The notes under the pieces: generated by a model | Told to the model about the DNA's origin: nothing | The model's input: only the letters and a program-made list of their open reading frames with translations | Databases searched by the model: none | Part shown: piece after piece, positions 1 to 12,319 of the stretch | Numbering within the stretch: position 1 is the stretch's first letter | Layout of the letters: each line of letters begins with the position of its first letter | Made by a program: the position numbers and the translations under genes | Assembly: GCA_947044365.1 (NCBI GenBank) | Contig: OX345636.1 | Span: forward strand, 40,528,191 to 40,592,190 | DNA: 64,000 nucleotides | Reading direction: 5' to 3' | Source: Petrosia ficiformis | Taxonomy: Eukaryota > Porifera > Demospongiae > Haplosclerida > Petrosiidae

Positions 1-3000
1 AGTCAATGTATATATAAACCAGTGATCTTTGTACAATTTTATTCTGTTGTCATTGAAGTCTATAAACTGTTAAACTTTGCTACATCAAAGGAGTATTCTA
101 ACATCCTTTGCCTTCAAGGAGTCCGGTGGTGCAGATAGTAAGAGTGCCTGGTGACTGACTAGATATCAGAAGATCCTGGGTTTGATACCCAGTCGAATTC
201 CTCAGTTTTCCTTTGTTTCTAATTCTTTCATGCCTGCATATCACAAATAATGTTTTGCTAATACAGTCAATGTTGCGTCTAATAGAGAACTTGTGAGTGA
301 GTCAACATCATAATCACAAATTAATGGTATGAATTATTTCAAACTAACAATACATTTTAATCAAAATAGATATTTTACCATGTTTGCATCCTTCATTTTC
401 GTGTTCTCTTCAATGACAGTTTGATATTTTCTGTTTGCTTCATTTAATTCTCGCTGCAGCTTGTTGACTCCACCTTGTAAATGATCTTTGTTCTTCAACT
501 CACTTGCAAGTTTAACCTGAAGATCACAAATCTGCACGAATAGCAAAATTAAATTTTTATAACACTGTAGAGTTCATGAAATATTTATTTGGTTTATGAC
601 ATTTCTAGATATGTATAGGGTATTAACCTGCCTGGTGGGTGTTATCGGCTTTTAAAACCTGTTGGGAAAGCGGCCGAGGGTGAAGGGCGAGACCACTTTT
701 CACAAAGATGTTATAAGCCCATAAAACATGCTAGGCCGATTAAGTATTAGTTATATCCCTCGTGCTCAGGATAATATCCAGTTTTAAAAGCATGAGGCCC
801 AAGGGTGCTTAAAACAGATGTTATCCCAAGCAAGAGGGATATACATTGTATCATTCAATCACTGATTGGGGTCATAACCATAACAACTGTATGATGTCAA
901 GGGCATTAATTAGCAACACTATCTAAACTTAAAATTAATTAAAGAAACCACAGAATCACTGTTATTTAACTAAAACTGCCATGCTTTATCTGATTTTAGC
1001 ACTAGCGGTTTATTTGATGTGTGTCATCCTAATGACACTATTTGATTAAATAATCCCCGGAGTCTAAACCTCACAGATTGACAAAGAAAGCCTACAATAT
1101 TTCCTCGTCCCCAAGTCCCAGAGGACATTTGATGCAACATCTCTAAAAACATTCAGCACCTACTACAGTATGTTCGAAACTGTTGCTGTTTTAGTTTACC
1201 AATTCATGTTTTAGTTAATAGGATTTGCAATTTGTTCATTAATTATAAGGAAGTTATGCACATAATATGAAGATGAACTAACTGTTTCTTCATTTTTAGT
1301 TATCTTGTCCAATGACTTGTGTAGTTTGTCTTGCTTCTCCTGCAATTGTCTCCTTATATCATCTATTTGTCTTTTATATGCTCTACGTTCTTGATCCATA
1401 CTAACTCTCTCTTCCTCAAAGTTTTTCCTTATATCTTCATTTTCTCGATATGATTTTCTTAAATCTTCTGGTGTGAGTTCTTCAAGTTTTGTATTTTCAG
1501 ATTGCAGTTGCAATATGGTGGCAGCACTTTTTTCATGCTGCAGTATATAATAACACTAACATTATAAAATTCTTTTACTAATATTTATACCTGTGATTTC
1601 TGGATTTCAAGTTCATTTTCTAAAGACAACACCGTCTGTTGAAGCGTGGATAAATCTCGATCCTAATTATATATAACAATGAAAATAGATATTTCTAAGG
1701 TATCAGAGATGGCCTTGAACATTATGAACACTGATATATTTCTATAAATTATGATGTAATGAGCTAGTATAAGTTACTACTGTTTCCTGAGGCTAAACCT
1801 GATTGCTAAATTACATAGAGAAACTATCCCAGTGATACCCTACCATTTGACCATACTTACTCTATTTTGACCAATCAGATCACAGAATTCGAGGGTTATA
1901 ACGGATTGGTTTTCTCTACTGCAAAAGGCGATAGAACCAACCAATCAGCACCATTTATGTTGCTGTCAACATACCACTGTTCTTTAGATAAAGAGAGTAG
2001 TGTTTTAGTTATAACTATAACTAAAATGCCATTTAGTGACTTTAATGCTATTACAAGGCCCATTAAAGAGAAAAAGATATGTAAATCATTGTAAACTCAG
2101 AAGACGAAACTTTAGTATAGATCTGATTTGTCAAGTTGGATATCTACCTTCAACCAGTGATATAAGACCCATTATATTTCTTGAGAAAAAGATCAGTAGT
2201 GTTTTCTAAAAATCTCAGAAGTTCTTTGAAGTATGCCCTCAGTACTTCCTCAGATTCACTCACAGATTTCTCTTTCCCATAGGATATAACGAGTCTTATA
2301 TTTGAATGCATGCTATATATGTGGGTTGTTTTATAGTGCTATGAACAACATCCGGAAAATTAAAAATCCAGATGTGGTAAAAAGTGTGCTTTTTGCTATA
2401 TACAGAAAATACAGAACTGTCAGTACCTTTGATGTTAGGCGTCATAGTGCTTTAAATATATATATTATGTATAATTTATATATTAAATATAATTACATGT
2501 ATATGTATACGTTATAACACGCCTATGAGTGCTATATCAGATTTATAATCCCCAAGCATGAGGGCTACAGGCTCAAGGGTGAGGTGATTAGACATCTGAT
2601 ATAACCTTTGTTGATGTCTGCTGCTTCTCCTACCTTTCTGTCTTCACTTTGGAGAAGGTAAGCATTGTTTTCTCGTAGTCTGTGCTGATGGAAGGTTTTA
2701 TATCTGACCACAAGGTGCTAAATCTAATTTTTAAATATGGGGTTTACTTTGATGATTTGCCATATCAGGATATATATTATATATATAATATACATATACA
2801 ATATAACTATATATATATATATTTATAATTACATGTACGTAACCTTTTGTTCAATCTCTGTCTGTTTTGTTTTGATAACAAATGCTGATTCGCTTGAATC
2901 AGTAGTGAGCTTCTTCAATTGTTCATTAGCTGCATCAAGTAAAGATTCTAACTCCTTACTTCTCTCTTCTAATTGCTTGTGATTCTTTCCTTCTTTCTTC

Positions 3001-6000
3001 AGATTATCTCTTAATTCTTGCATTTCAGCCTCCTTTTTGCTTAATTCAGTTTGCATGCTTGTGATATCAAGCTTTGTCCCCTCAATGTCTAATCTATGTG
3101 ACATCATTTCATCAATTTCTTTTTGTTGCTGTTGAATCTTATTTTTGCTCTCATCAAATTCATTTTTGATGTGTGCCATTAGCTGCAGTAGGATGGAAGA
3201 GTACTCATCACAGGTGCACACCCATGTGAATAGAACGAGATAATGCATTGTGTAAACATAATATTATCATCATTTCATAATATATGTAGTATAAATAACT
3301 TATATTTGAATTTGAAGGGTCCTGTGCAAAAACTTCCTAAATCCATAAAAATGAAAGAGCTACACATGTACATACTCTATATTTGTTACAGTACAGCCAA
3401 TTCAGCACTCTAACAGGCTTCAGCTTTGAGGTTTTGCACAGAACTCTTCAATTATAAACTAGACAGGTGATACTCATGAGCCTAAACAAGCAACAATTGC
3501 ATCAAATAAATATGAAAATACAGCAAAGTGACATTAAAGTAGCAAGATTAGAAAAGGATTCGTACACATTGCTAGGATGGGACTTGCTCAGGGTCACCCC
3601 TATAAGTATAACTATGATCATAATGCAATCACTATTGCATAAATGACATCATATTATTCTACTCCAATTAATTGTTGGAAAAATTTATATACACATGTAT
3701 AATTGTAGTTTTGCCAAGATCTGAGGAACAAGATCAGGAGATCCTGGGAACTATACAGAAACCAAGATCACTTGAATGAAAAGATATTGATTATATTACC
3801 TATTTTCAGCTAAATTCATTATGAATAGTTCACAGACTCCCCAGATATTTGGGAAATTAAATTAGCGCATGTACAAACAGTTAAATCTAGGCTCTATTTC
3901 TCCGCCATTTTAACAACCTAACTATAGTTTGAATTTTAGCTTTCGTATGTAAAAGAATGCATGCTTGAGCTAAACCCCAGCGGAGTTAAGAAACTTTTAA
4001 AACGTCAGAAGCAGATCTTTTCAATAATATAACGAAATTGAAAGTAACTATAGGGATTCTTTTTTCCCCATCTTGTTTTCTTCCATACTAAATGCAATGA
4101 TAGTATTTTCTCTTAGTGATTGCATGCTATTAAAGCAAATACTGATTGTAAACAAAAAAGGTCATTGAGATTTCAGAAAAGCAATGAAACATCCCTTAGT
4201 GAACGGACACCTTTTTATAGTGGTTATCTAACTTTAGTTGTTCATCCATAAAAAACCCAACCCTCTGAAACACAATCATCTTGCTATTCCATATTTTAGT
4301 TGCAAACATATGTCACTTTTATAATACAACAAACATTACACACTCAAGTTCAAAATTCCATTAGAAGGTGTACATAGTTCCTAAGATATTATTTTATTTG
4401 CTCACTTGTGCCTTTTCATTAACTTCATCTTGTAATGTACTCATTTTCTCAAGAAGGTCTTTACCCTAATGAATGGAAAAAATAATACGGCACTAATATG
4501 ATGTTACTATACAGTGATAAATGAAGTCTTTTAGTAGCTTATTTGAGCTTCCAATACAGGAAGAAGTCATATCTCCAACATTATCAATGTGCAACATATA
4601 TACAACTTACTACTCAGTGGTTTATGTTTTTATGACTGCTAAGCATTTCAGAATATCAGAGGTGTTCTAGCTTCATTGAAGGGACTAGGGAGGGGATTCT
4701 GCTCAATCCCCTCCTTAGTCCCTACCCTCCCCCATGCTAAGGAAAATGATACAAAAAACATTTTTCGTTTCATTTCAGTCTATATCAAAAGCACCAACAG
4801 TAATGTATTTTCATATTTTAAACATGTGGTGTATGAAAACTTATACAGCACTCCTTCGAGTTTGCTTCACCCACACATCACTAGAATCAGTTAAAGAACC
4901 TATTTACTCTCATGAACTACAGAGATTATAGCACTTGACTTGTGATCTCGCCAAGCATACAGCACTTGTATGTTTATGCTTGTCTCAAACACACCTTTTG
5001 CACTGTAATTCTTTAATGCACTTGAAGGGATGCTTAAACTATAATATATTAAAATATATCACTATAATAACTATAAAAATACAGGTATCTCTTTTCTTAC
5101 TTGTTTCTTTAATTCATCAATAACTTTTCTCTGCTGTTTATTCTCTTTTATAAGATCAATTAAATTTGGAAGATCTTCAGAATGGTTCTTTGAGATTCTT
5201 CTCAATTCATCTATAATTTTGTCCATTCCCCATCTCAGTTCTGGTATGTCTTCCAAGCATATAACACTGATCTCATATAAAGGATGTTCAGAACCTAACT
5301 GTTCAAACCATTGTCTTCTTTTCTGGAACTGTAGTCCTTCTCCTAAAGTAACAATATCTATTGATGGCTCACATGGACGAGGATAGACCTAATATAAATA
5401 CAAAAACTCACAAGAGGTTCATACATTTTTTGAATTTTTTGGTGAGGTGTTGCTAAGCAATCACTGGCATGTACACTTGGTAAGGCATTATGTATGTTCA
5501 TCTATAGACTACCTACAAGCATCAACATTGATACATCATGTCATTTGTCAGATTGAATTATCAATTATCAATAAAAATGCAGGACTTTGGAATTCCATTT
5601 TCTATTATTATTATGATATTATTGTAAACACTGGACAACATCACCAGAATCACCTTTATATTGCTATTTACATTGACTTACCCCATACAACATATTAAAT
5701 AAGTTTTATACAAGAATTCACTTCATTGTTTCGTCAATGAAATGGTACTAGGTATACCAGGAAATACACTCAAATATCAAAAATAACAAACATATATTTA
5801 CTGGGTGTTACAGATATGACACAGCAAAACAAAATTGTCTACACCTCATTGTATTGTGTAAACAGTATTCTACAAGTCCCTTGCTACCTTGTGATAGGTT
5901 ATTATGACTGGTATATACTTTGTGGTGTAACAATAACTAGCTACAAGCCTTAATTAATTCTGGGGGCCCAAAAGACAGCAATATCGAAGGATGTAAATTT

Positions 6001-6892
6001 CAAACATTCCTGGGGGAGCATACCCCACACTTTAGGAGTAGTGCGCTTTGCGTCTGCACAAAATCCATTAGAAATCCCTGCACGCACCCACAAAAATGTA
6101 CAAACACAGATAGTCTTGTGAGACAGCTACTGCACTAGCTGATGAAGACACAAACACACCTAGTATATATAATTATAAACTAACCTCTAATGCAAAGTAT
6201 AGTGATAGGTGTCCAAATGAGAAGCAGTCTAGTTTAGGTCCATATACAGGTTTATCTCTCATTGCTTCTGGTGGCATATAGTCCATAGCTCCAGGAGCAA
6301 CAGATAGTTGACCAACAGCTTGTGTACCAATAATACGTGAACCACCAAGATCAGCAACCTTGGCTTGTAAGCTTGAGGAAAGAAGAACATTTCCGCTATT
6401 CAGGTCACGATGTACAATACCATTAGCATGTAAATGACTGACGCCACTAGCTGTATCAGTGAGGATACGAAGCTTCAATTCCAATGGAATTCCACCTTTG
6501 TTTGCCTTAATAAAATGATCAAGATCAGTGTCCATTTGTTCCATTACTAAGCATATATCACGAGGATCTCCATCCAATCCACAAACTCCCAGAAACTGGA
6601 CAATGTTTGGATGTCTCTGTTGACTGAGTAGCCTTATTTCTGCTTGAAATTTGTCTGCTATATCTTTCCATTGAGCATGAGCAACGTATTCATTTCCTCC
6701 AACTCCAGTTAAAATATCATGAAGTTTTTTCACTATACACGGGGCACCATTTATTTTGGATTGAAAGACCGCTCCAAAACATCCTCTTCCAGCTTCAGAT
6801 TTCTTAGCAGAAATTGGAATATCTAGCTGTACAGCATAGTGCTTCAAGTCATCCATTTGGGGTGGTGTCATCCAAAGAGCACACTCCCCCAT
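1..6892 (-). CDS. TKL-like protein kinase with C-terminal coiled coil (3' part outside the window)
   Basis: Seven exons can be joined on the minus strand, all in phase 0: 6185-6892, 5101-5388, 4406-4465, 2844-3182, 1591-1662, 1283-1537 and 379-531, about 625 codons in all. Residues 40-236 form a protein kinase domain: glycine loop GRGCFGAVF, a lysine in CIVKKL, catalytic loop HRDLNSGN, metal loop DLGG in place of DFG, PPEAM in place of APE, and DCFSFG. The catalytic aspartates are kept, so activity is plausible. The HRDLNxxN loop lacks the lysine usual in Ser/Thr kinases. From exon 2 on, the protein is charged heptad-like coiled coil rich in E, K and Q. No stop follows the exon ending at 379, so the gene continues to the left. 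The start at 6892 is the first ATG before the kinase; the frame stays open upstream, so a further 5' exon is possible. Specific substrate and name are not recognised. Confidence 0.82.
118..200 (+). repeat. tRNA-derived SINE-like sequence
   Basis: GTGGTGCAGATAGTAAGAG resembles a tRNA D-arm/A-box. It is followed by a perfect T-arm hairpin CTGGG-TTTGATA-CCCAG with a B-box-like loop. The anticodon arm is poor and the acceptor ends pair weakly, so this reads as a tRNA-derived SINE head or tRNA pseudogene, not a working tRNA gene. Confidence 0.5.
615..845. repeat. MITE-like intronic repeat with short inverted ends
   Basis: Locally GC-richer segment in an intron of the kinase gene. TATATCCCTCGTGC near 751-764 is matched in inverted orientation by GCAAGAGGGATATA near 830-843. 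No coding content. Confidence 0.35.
2512..2790 (+). repeat. Dispersed repeat, copy 1 (second copy at 21698)
   Basis: The start TTATAACACGCCTATGAGTG and the following GCTATATCAGATTTATAATC recur near 21698-21750. The end GTTTACTTTGATGATTTGCC matches, inverted, the hairpin arm near 21950. It lies in a kinase-gene intron and has no coding potential. Confidence 0.5.
4676..4724. repeat. Short palindrome around AGGGACTAGGGAGGGGATT
   Basis: GGGACTAGGGAGGGGATT is followed by AATCCCCTCCTTAGTCCC, forming a small G/C hairpin in an intron of the kinase gene. Overlapping plus-strand open frames here are not genes. Confidence 0.5.
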
Positions 6893-9883
6893 TAATTTTG
6901 ATTTTAATTTTATAACAATTCTGGCCCACCCACTGCTAGTGCTTAGTATATCTCGTCCCGTCCCCCTTATTTTTAGGATCAGGTGTCATAGGGACTTGCA
7001 ATCCTGGGAGTATAAGCCCCTCTGGACACTTGATCCTAGGACTGCAAGTCTTTGCAGAGCAAGTAGTAGTACTACCACTCGTTAGCGTATTTGTAAATAA
7101 TGTTTTGCATACTCATTGTATCATGTTCATTTTCAAAGCATATGTGTGTAGCTAGTGACAATAGAACTATTGTAGTTGCAATGCTGCTCTTTGTTGAGAA
7201 TGAGTGATTGTTTGTCTAAAACCAAATGGTATTATTAATACCGGTAGACCATTCTAAAAGCCTATTTGCCAGCACCATAGAATATATCTTGGCAACTATC
7301 GGTAAAAGTGTTATATACCTCTATAATTTTTGAGATTACATTCTGAGCCACTTTTATGAAGTAGTAAAAGTATACCTTTGGACAAGAGTTTTGGGAATTG
7401 AACAGAGTTAAACACTATTAAATATGGATGTCAACACTCCTAAAATTTTAACACTATTACTTGCACAACACATTTTAGAAGGTCAGCCATCCATGCCTTG
7501 TCAGACTTTGAAGTTCTTATTGCTACAAAGACCTCATCTGAATTTATTTCTTCATTCAAACAACTCTCGTTCTCCTTAGATAGCTATTTGACCAATACTT
7601 GTGTAAGTATATAGTAGGTTCAACAGTAATGAAAATAGCCACTGCAGCTTCTGTTTTCAGCCATTGCATCTGTCAGCTATGTCACATTGGATTTGCAATT
7701 TCAAAAGAACTATGATACAAGATTCCTTAACTTCATGAGAGAATTTCATTTCTTTAGCTATGTTCCTATAACATATAGTTTGCTGACACCAGCTTGTACA
7801 GTTAGAGCAGTTCAAGCCTGTGATAATGCACATGCATGCCACAGAATCTGAATAGATAGTGAATGACTCTACAATTAAACCTATCTCATAGAACATTATG
7901 AATGAGACTGCACTTAAATGTTTCAGAAACTAAATCAAAACATTAATTAGCATGTTTCATAGTTGGGACTCTGTTCTTTTCTGGTATATCCCTTTCTGCA
8001 CATAGTACACACCAACATCACTGACTACATAGCATGTGTCCACTAATACCATAAACAATTTCAATAGTGGATTTATGTGTCACTTTTATTATATACAATG
8101 AACATGAGGTAATCAAAATTGAGTTCTACTATCAATTCCAATTCAAAGGTGCAGGCATAGCATTCTTGCTAGTTTGGATAACGTTCAAATAGTTATATCT
8201 ACATTCATTAATTAATACCACATGATACCCATGTCGATAGGGTAAAGATATTGTAACACGTACTTTTACATTTGTGTATCAATAGTATTTTTCTGCATGC
8301 ACAGTGTATTGATGAGAACAATATTGAGAAATGTTTTGTGAAGTTTTAAAATAATGTATTGTTGTACACAGTAAAAACCACTTAGTTAATTTAATCTACG
8401 TTTTGTTATTCTAATTAATTAGTATAAACTGTACAGCTCAACAGTTGTTTTTATACTGTAATCTCAAAATCAATCAAAGTTATGATAATAAATTGTACTA
8501 TTATTATATTAATATTATACAGAGTTCTGCATGCAGACATATGCATATAGATGTAATACACTGCAAACATAAAACTGTTAAAATAGTAAATATATATTGG
8601 ATAGTACAGTTGTGAGGATGCAAATTATAATTTAATTATACAGGTTGTTGTTTTGACTGCATGATAAAACATACTTGTACTATAATCAATTATCATGTCC
8701 ATTATCTCATATTAGATGCACAAAGAAGGTTTGGAAACCTAAAGTAATTTAATTAAAGTGTTATTCTGCTTCTTTGTATATATAATAGATTGTATAAAGA
8801 TAGTTGAAGTTGGAATTATTGGATTATAATTACATATATGTCACCATGCCGTCATAACAACTTACACAACCAATTAAATGACAATTTCCACTATTTCTTG
8901 CAACTGCACTAACCAATAAATTGGTTATTGTAACAATTTTATTTTTGCAGTATAATTTCCATTTATAGCCTTTAGTTTTACTTTCAAAAATGCTAAATGG
9001 ATGACAAACAATAAAATCATTGGTATGTAAACAAATATCAGTGCTATCTATATATGCTATCTTTGATGATATAATATCGGACTCTGCATGTACAGTAGGT
9101 CCTGCATATACTATTACTGATTATTACATTCTGATATTGATGAATCTATTCATACTGCGAAAGCCCGTTTTGCAGTGGAAGTTGCTTTCTAAACAGAATT
9201 TTTTCAGTTTTTATGTTTGATTTAAATAAAAAAGGGGCGCTGAAGACTGTTGGGATACATGCAAAAATGTGTGGGCATCACTTGGGACATGCCCTCTCAG
9301 GAAAGTTTTAATTTGAATTGTCTGAGATTTCGTAATCTGAGAGGTAAAATCAGGATGCATGATCATATGAAAATTAATATTATGCAAACAGAAAGGAGTT
9401 TGGCTAACTATTACATCAACATACACATTGTATAGTGTATTATATAGAAACATATAATATTATTACGTAGTACACTATAGTCGCTACTAAAGTGGGGGAC
9501 TCAGCCCCCAATGTACATTTTAGGTAGGGTAGGTTGGTTGTGGGGCTAGAGCCCACTCTGCCCTCTTTTTTTCTCCTCCAAGTACACAAATCCAAGTGTA
9601 AATAACGCAATACAATGGTATTATTACACCTGCATATGGGCCAAGGTATGTATCCTAGTTAAATCAAACCATGTCATGTACAAGTACTATAGTTATATAT
9701 ACACTTTAATAATAATTGTAACTCACACATATTCAGCAACAATTTTTTAATGATAATTTTATCAATGCTAACACATTACTTCATGTAATGGCATATTTTA
9801 TAATATGAAGCTGTGGCATTCAATTACAATCATAGATACTTCTCGTTAATTCATATAAAATGTGGGAACGGTAGGAAACGCCC
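6893..9883. other. Intergenic spacer between divergent genes
   Basis: AT-rich, with no convincing exon on either strand. It separates the divergent kinase and ankyrin genes and so must contain both promoters, although no core element can be identified by eye. A MITE end shared with 17140-17176 lies near 8900-8945, and a low-complexity patch with GGGGGACTCAGCCCCC lies near 9490-9560. Confidence 0.5.
8690..8948. repeat. Partial copy of the TTGCAA-ended MITE
   Basis: CACAAAGAAGGTTTGG (8709 on) recurs near 63000. TTGCAACTGCACTAACCAAT near 8898 recurs, with small changes, at the right end of the copy at 16816-17176. Only the right half is recognisable. Confidence 0.45.
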
Positions 9884-10241
9884 ATGAAAATTTTGTGGTT
9901 TGCCGTCTTAAAGCTAATGGCTTCGAAGAAAAGTGATGTTCTGAGAAGTCATTATAGTCTACTGTGTACTGTATTGGCTAGTGCTAACCAAATATTGAGA
10001 AATCTTGCGGGAAAGTTGTATGAGAAATGTATCATTGATGTACATACCAAGAATGAAATATCAGAGAGAAAAGGTTTAGAAGGAGCCAATCTACTTGTTG
10101 ATCTAGTGATAATGAAGATAGATCTACGTCCTGAACGCCTGGAAATAGTGCTACAGATTATGGAAGAGCTGGAAGATCTACAAGACATTCTTGAAATGAT
10201 TCGGAAGGAACTAATCACAAAGGATCAGGAAATAATACCCT
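9884..10241 (+). CDS. Exon 1: N-terminal CARD/death-fold-like domain
   Basis: Codes for about 119 residues, ending in phase 1 at donor TGTATGT. After a short start segment the chain is all-helical with a death-fold spacing: [61 protein letters not shown]. The LVDLVIMKI and PERLEIV segments correspond in position to [17 protein letters not shown] in the last exon, which suggests two related domains at the protein's ends. The fold is inferred by pattern, not by search. Confidence 0.7.
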
Positions 10242-11694
10242 GTATGTATGTACTGTTTTTGGTGGAATTGTTTATTGCGATCCAGAACAAATGCTTTCAC
10301 TTCTAGTTATATATGATATCCTAAGATTTCCTATTCAGTTTCATTGTGTATAATTGTAGTATAGTAAAGTATCCCATTTTGATGCTTGCATGTATAAATT
10401 CTAATTTTGGATACTATACATAGTATAGTACTTTTATTATTCATGTATATGTAATTATGGTTCCATATAATTATGCTAACCATATGTTTTGTACTTCCAA
10501 TTACTGTTTTAAAGCTAGTGACATGACAGTTTCTTCATGTTGTGTCTGCAAATTTGACTATGTTTTCATAGAAAGTGTATAATCCAAGTACTGTTTAAAA
10601 AAAAACGTTCAAATTGTTGGGTATTACAAACACTGTTACAAAATGATTTCATAAGTAATTTGTAATTATCACTGATGTAATCATTCATTCACAGGTTATT
10701 CGGAAACTAGCCCCCATAATGAAACAGACCAAAAATCTGCTATTGCCGTTACTAAGAAACTGAAAGAAGAGTTTGATGAACTTGTTGTTTTCGTTTACAG
10801 TTGTTTAGGTGCTGTTCATGATGTTGGTCTTCTTAGACTTCGTCTGAATTTGTTCTTAAGTTCTGAGAGACAAAACACACCAGCTGTTCAACAACACTTG
10901 CGTCAGTTACAATTGATACTGACTACCGATGCAATTCTTAACTACCTCATTGCAGCTAACTTTATTGGTTACTTGAATTATGAACTTCTAAATGTGTTTC
11001 AGAAAGTGGTCCAGAGTGATGTCCTAGAATCCAGGATACAGCAATATGAGTTACAACATGATACGTTTCTAAAAAATACAAAATTCAGCACCATTATTAA
11101 TATTTTCAGGGAACATCCCGAGCTTGCTCCAGCTTCGCCTATTGGCCTTCCCAAGTTTGCAATGCGACTTGAAGCTCCATGGGAAGGAAGAAGCATTTAT
11201 AGCTGGAAGGAGTTGCTTGACCGGCAATTTAATTGGCCTCCTCATGTACATATTTCAAGCATATCAAGGAATTGTATCATCCTTACATACGTTGTTCTTC
11301 CATTTTTCGTACCTGCAGTTGTGAGAGATTTAACAGATCAGGAAGTTTTACTTGGGCTTGAAAGCCAAGGAGTGAGTGTAGAGCTTTCTCCTGATCTTTT
11401 GCTAATGAGAGATGTTGTGGAAGTGGAAGCACATCTAGAGCAAAATGAGGAAGAGAACAAGAATCCAACAGTGAGTATGAAGAAAGATTTAATACATAGA
11501 GATATTATATATTGTAGAAGAATATAATTGGGGTGCTGTTTAAAGAGATATTAAATAAATTGTGTAAATAGAGAAACCTTCATACTAACATCAGCTCTAT
11601 GTCTGTTGTCATGTTTTTATGGCCCGCAGGGCCATCCCTATAATTACTTTCCACAGGATTGAATCTATATATATATATATATATATTCTATATA

Positions 11695-11736
<42 letters not shown>

Positions 11737-12270
11737 ATATATATACCATGGCTTCGAGGGATATATGGCGAATATAAGACCCGAGCACCGAGATATTGGC
11801 CCGAGGCGAAGCCGATGGCCAATATCGAGGTGCGAGGGTCTTATATTCACCATATATACCGAGAAACCATGGTACATATAATATATTCTATAGCTAACAG
11901 ACACATCAAAGAACAGGACAATGGACACGAGTAACAGGCTAACACACCTTACACTTTCAGCGATATGGGGCAAATAGTTCTTGGGAGAAACGCCCATCTA
12001 TTGGTTCTTTTTTTTAAGAAACAAAGAGAGCTTCTTTTGTGTGTTTACTTGTCGACATAGCCTTCATTCTCTGTTGACTTTTGGTGACTAGATCGATGGC
12101 GCATGTGCATGACGTCATACCAGGGATGATATATGACATATATCCCTGCTGTACTCGTGAATAACTTTGATGTGGTTGTATAATTTCCCTGCGGTTGTAT
12201 AACTGCCCTGTGGTCGGGGATATATGCCATATATACGCCCTGTCGGCTCTTTGATGTTTCTGTTAACTAT

Positions 12271-12319
<49 letters not shown>

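Noticed and set aside
118..200. Functional tRNA gene
   Set aside because: The T-arm is good, but the anticodon and acceptor arms do not fold convincingly.
1867..2094. 75-codon plus-strand open frame
   Set aside because: No family resemblance; sits in an intron of the minus-strand kinase gene.
4676..5123. Three overlapping plus-strand open frames
   Set aside because: They run through a small palindrome and AT-rich intron, and part overlaps nothing but kinase introns. No conserved motifs.
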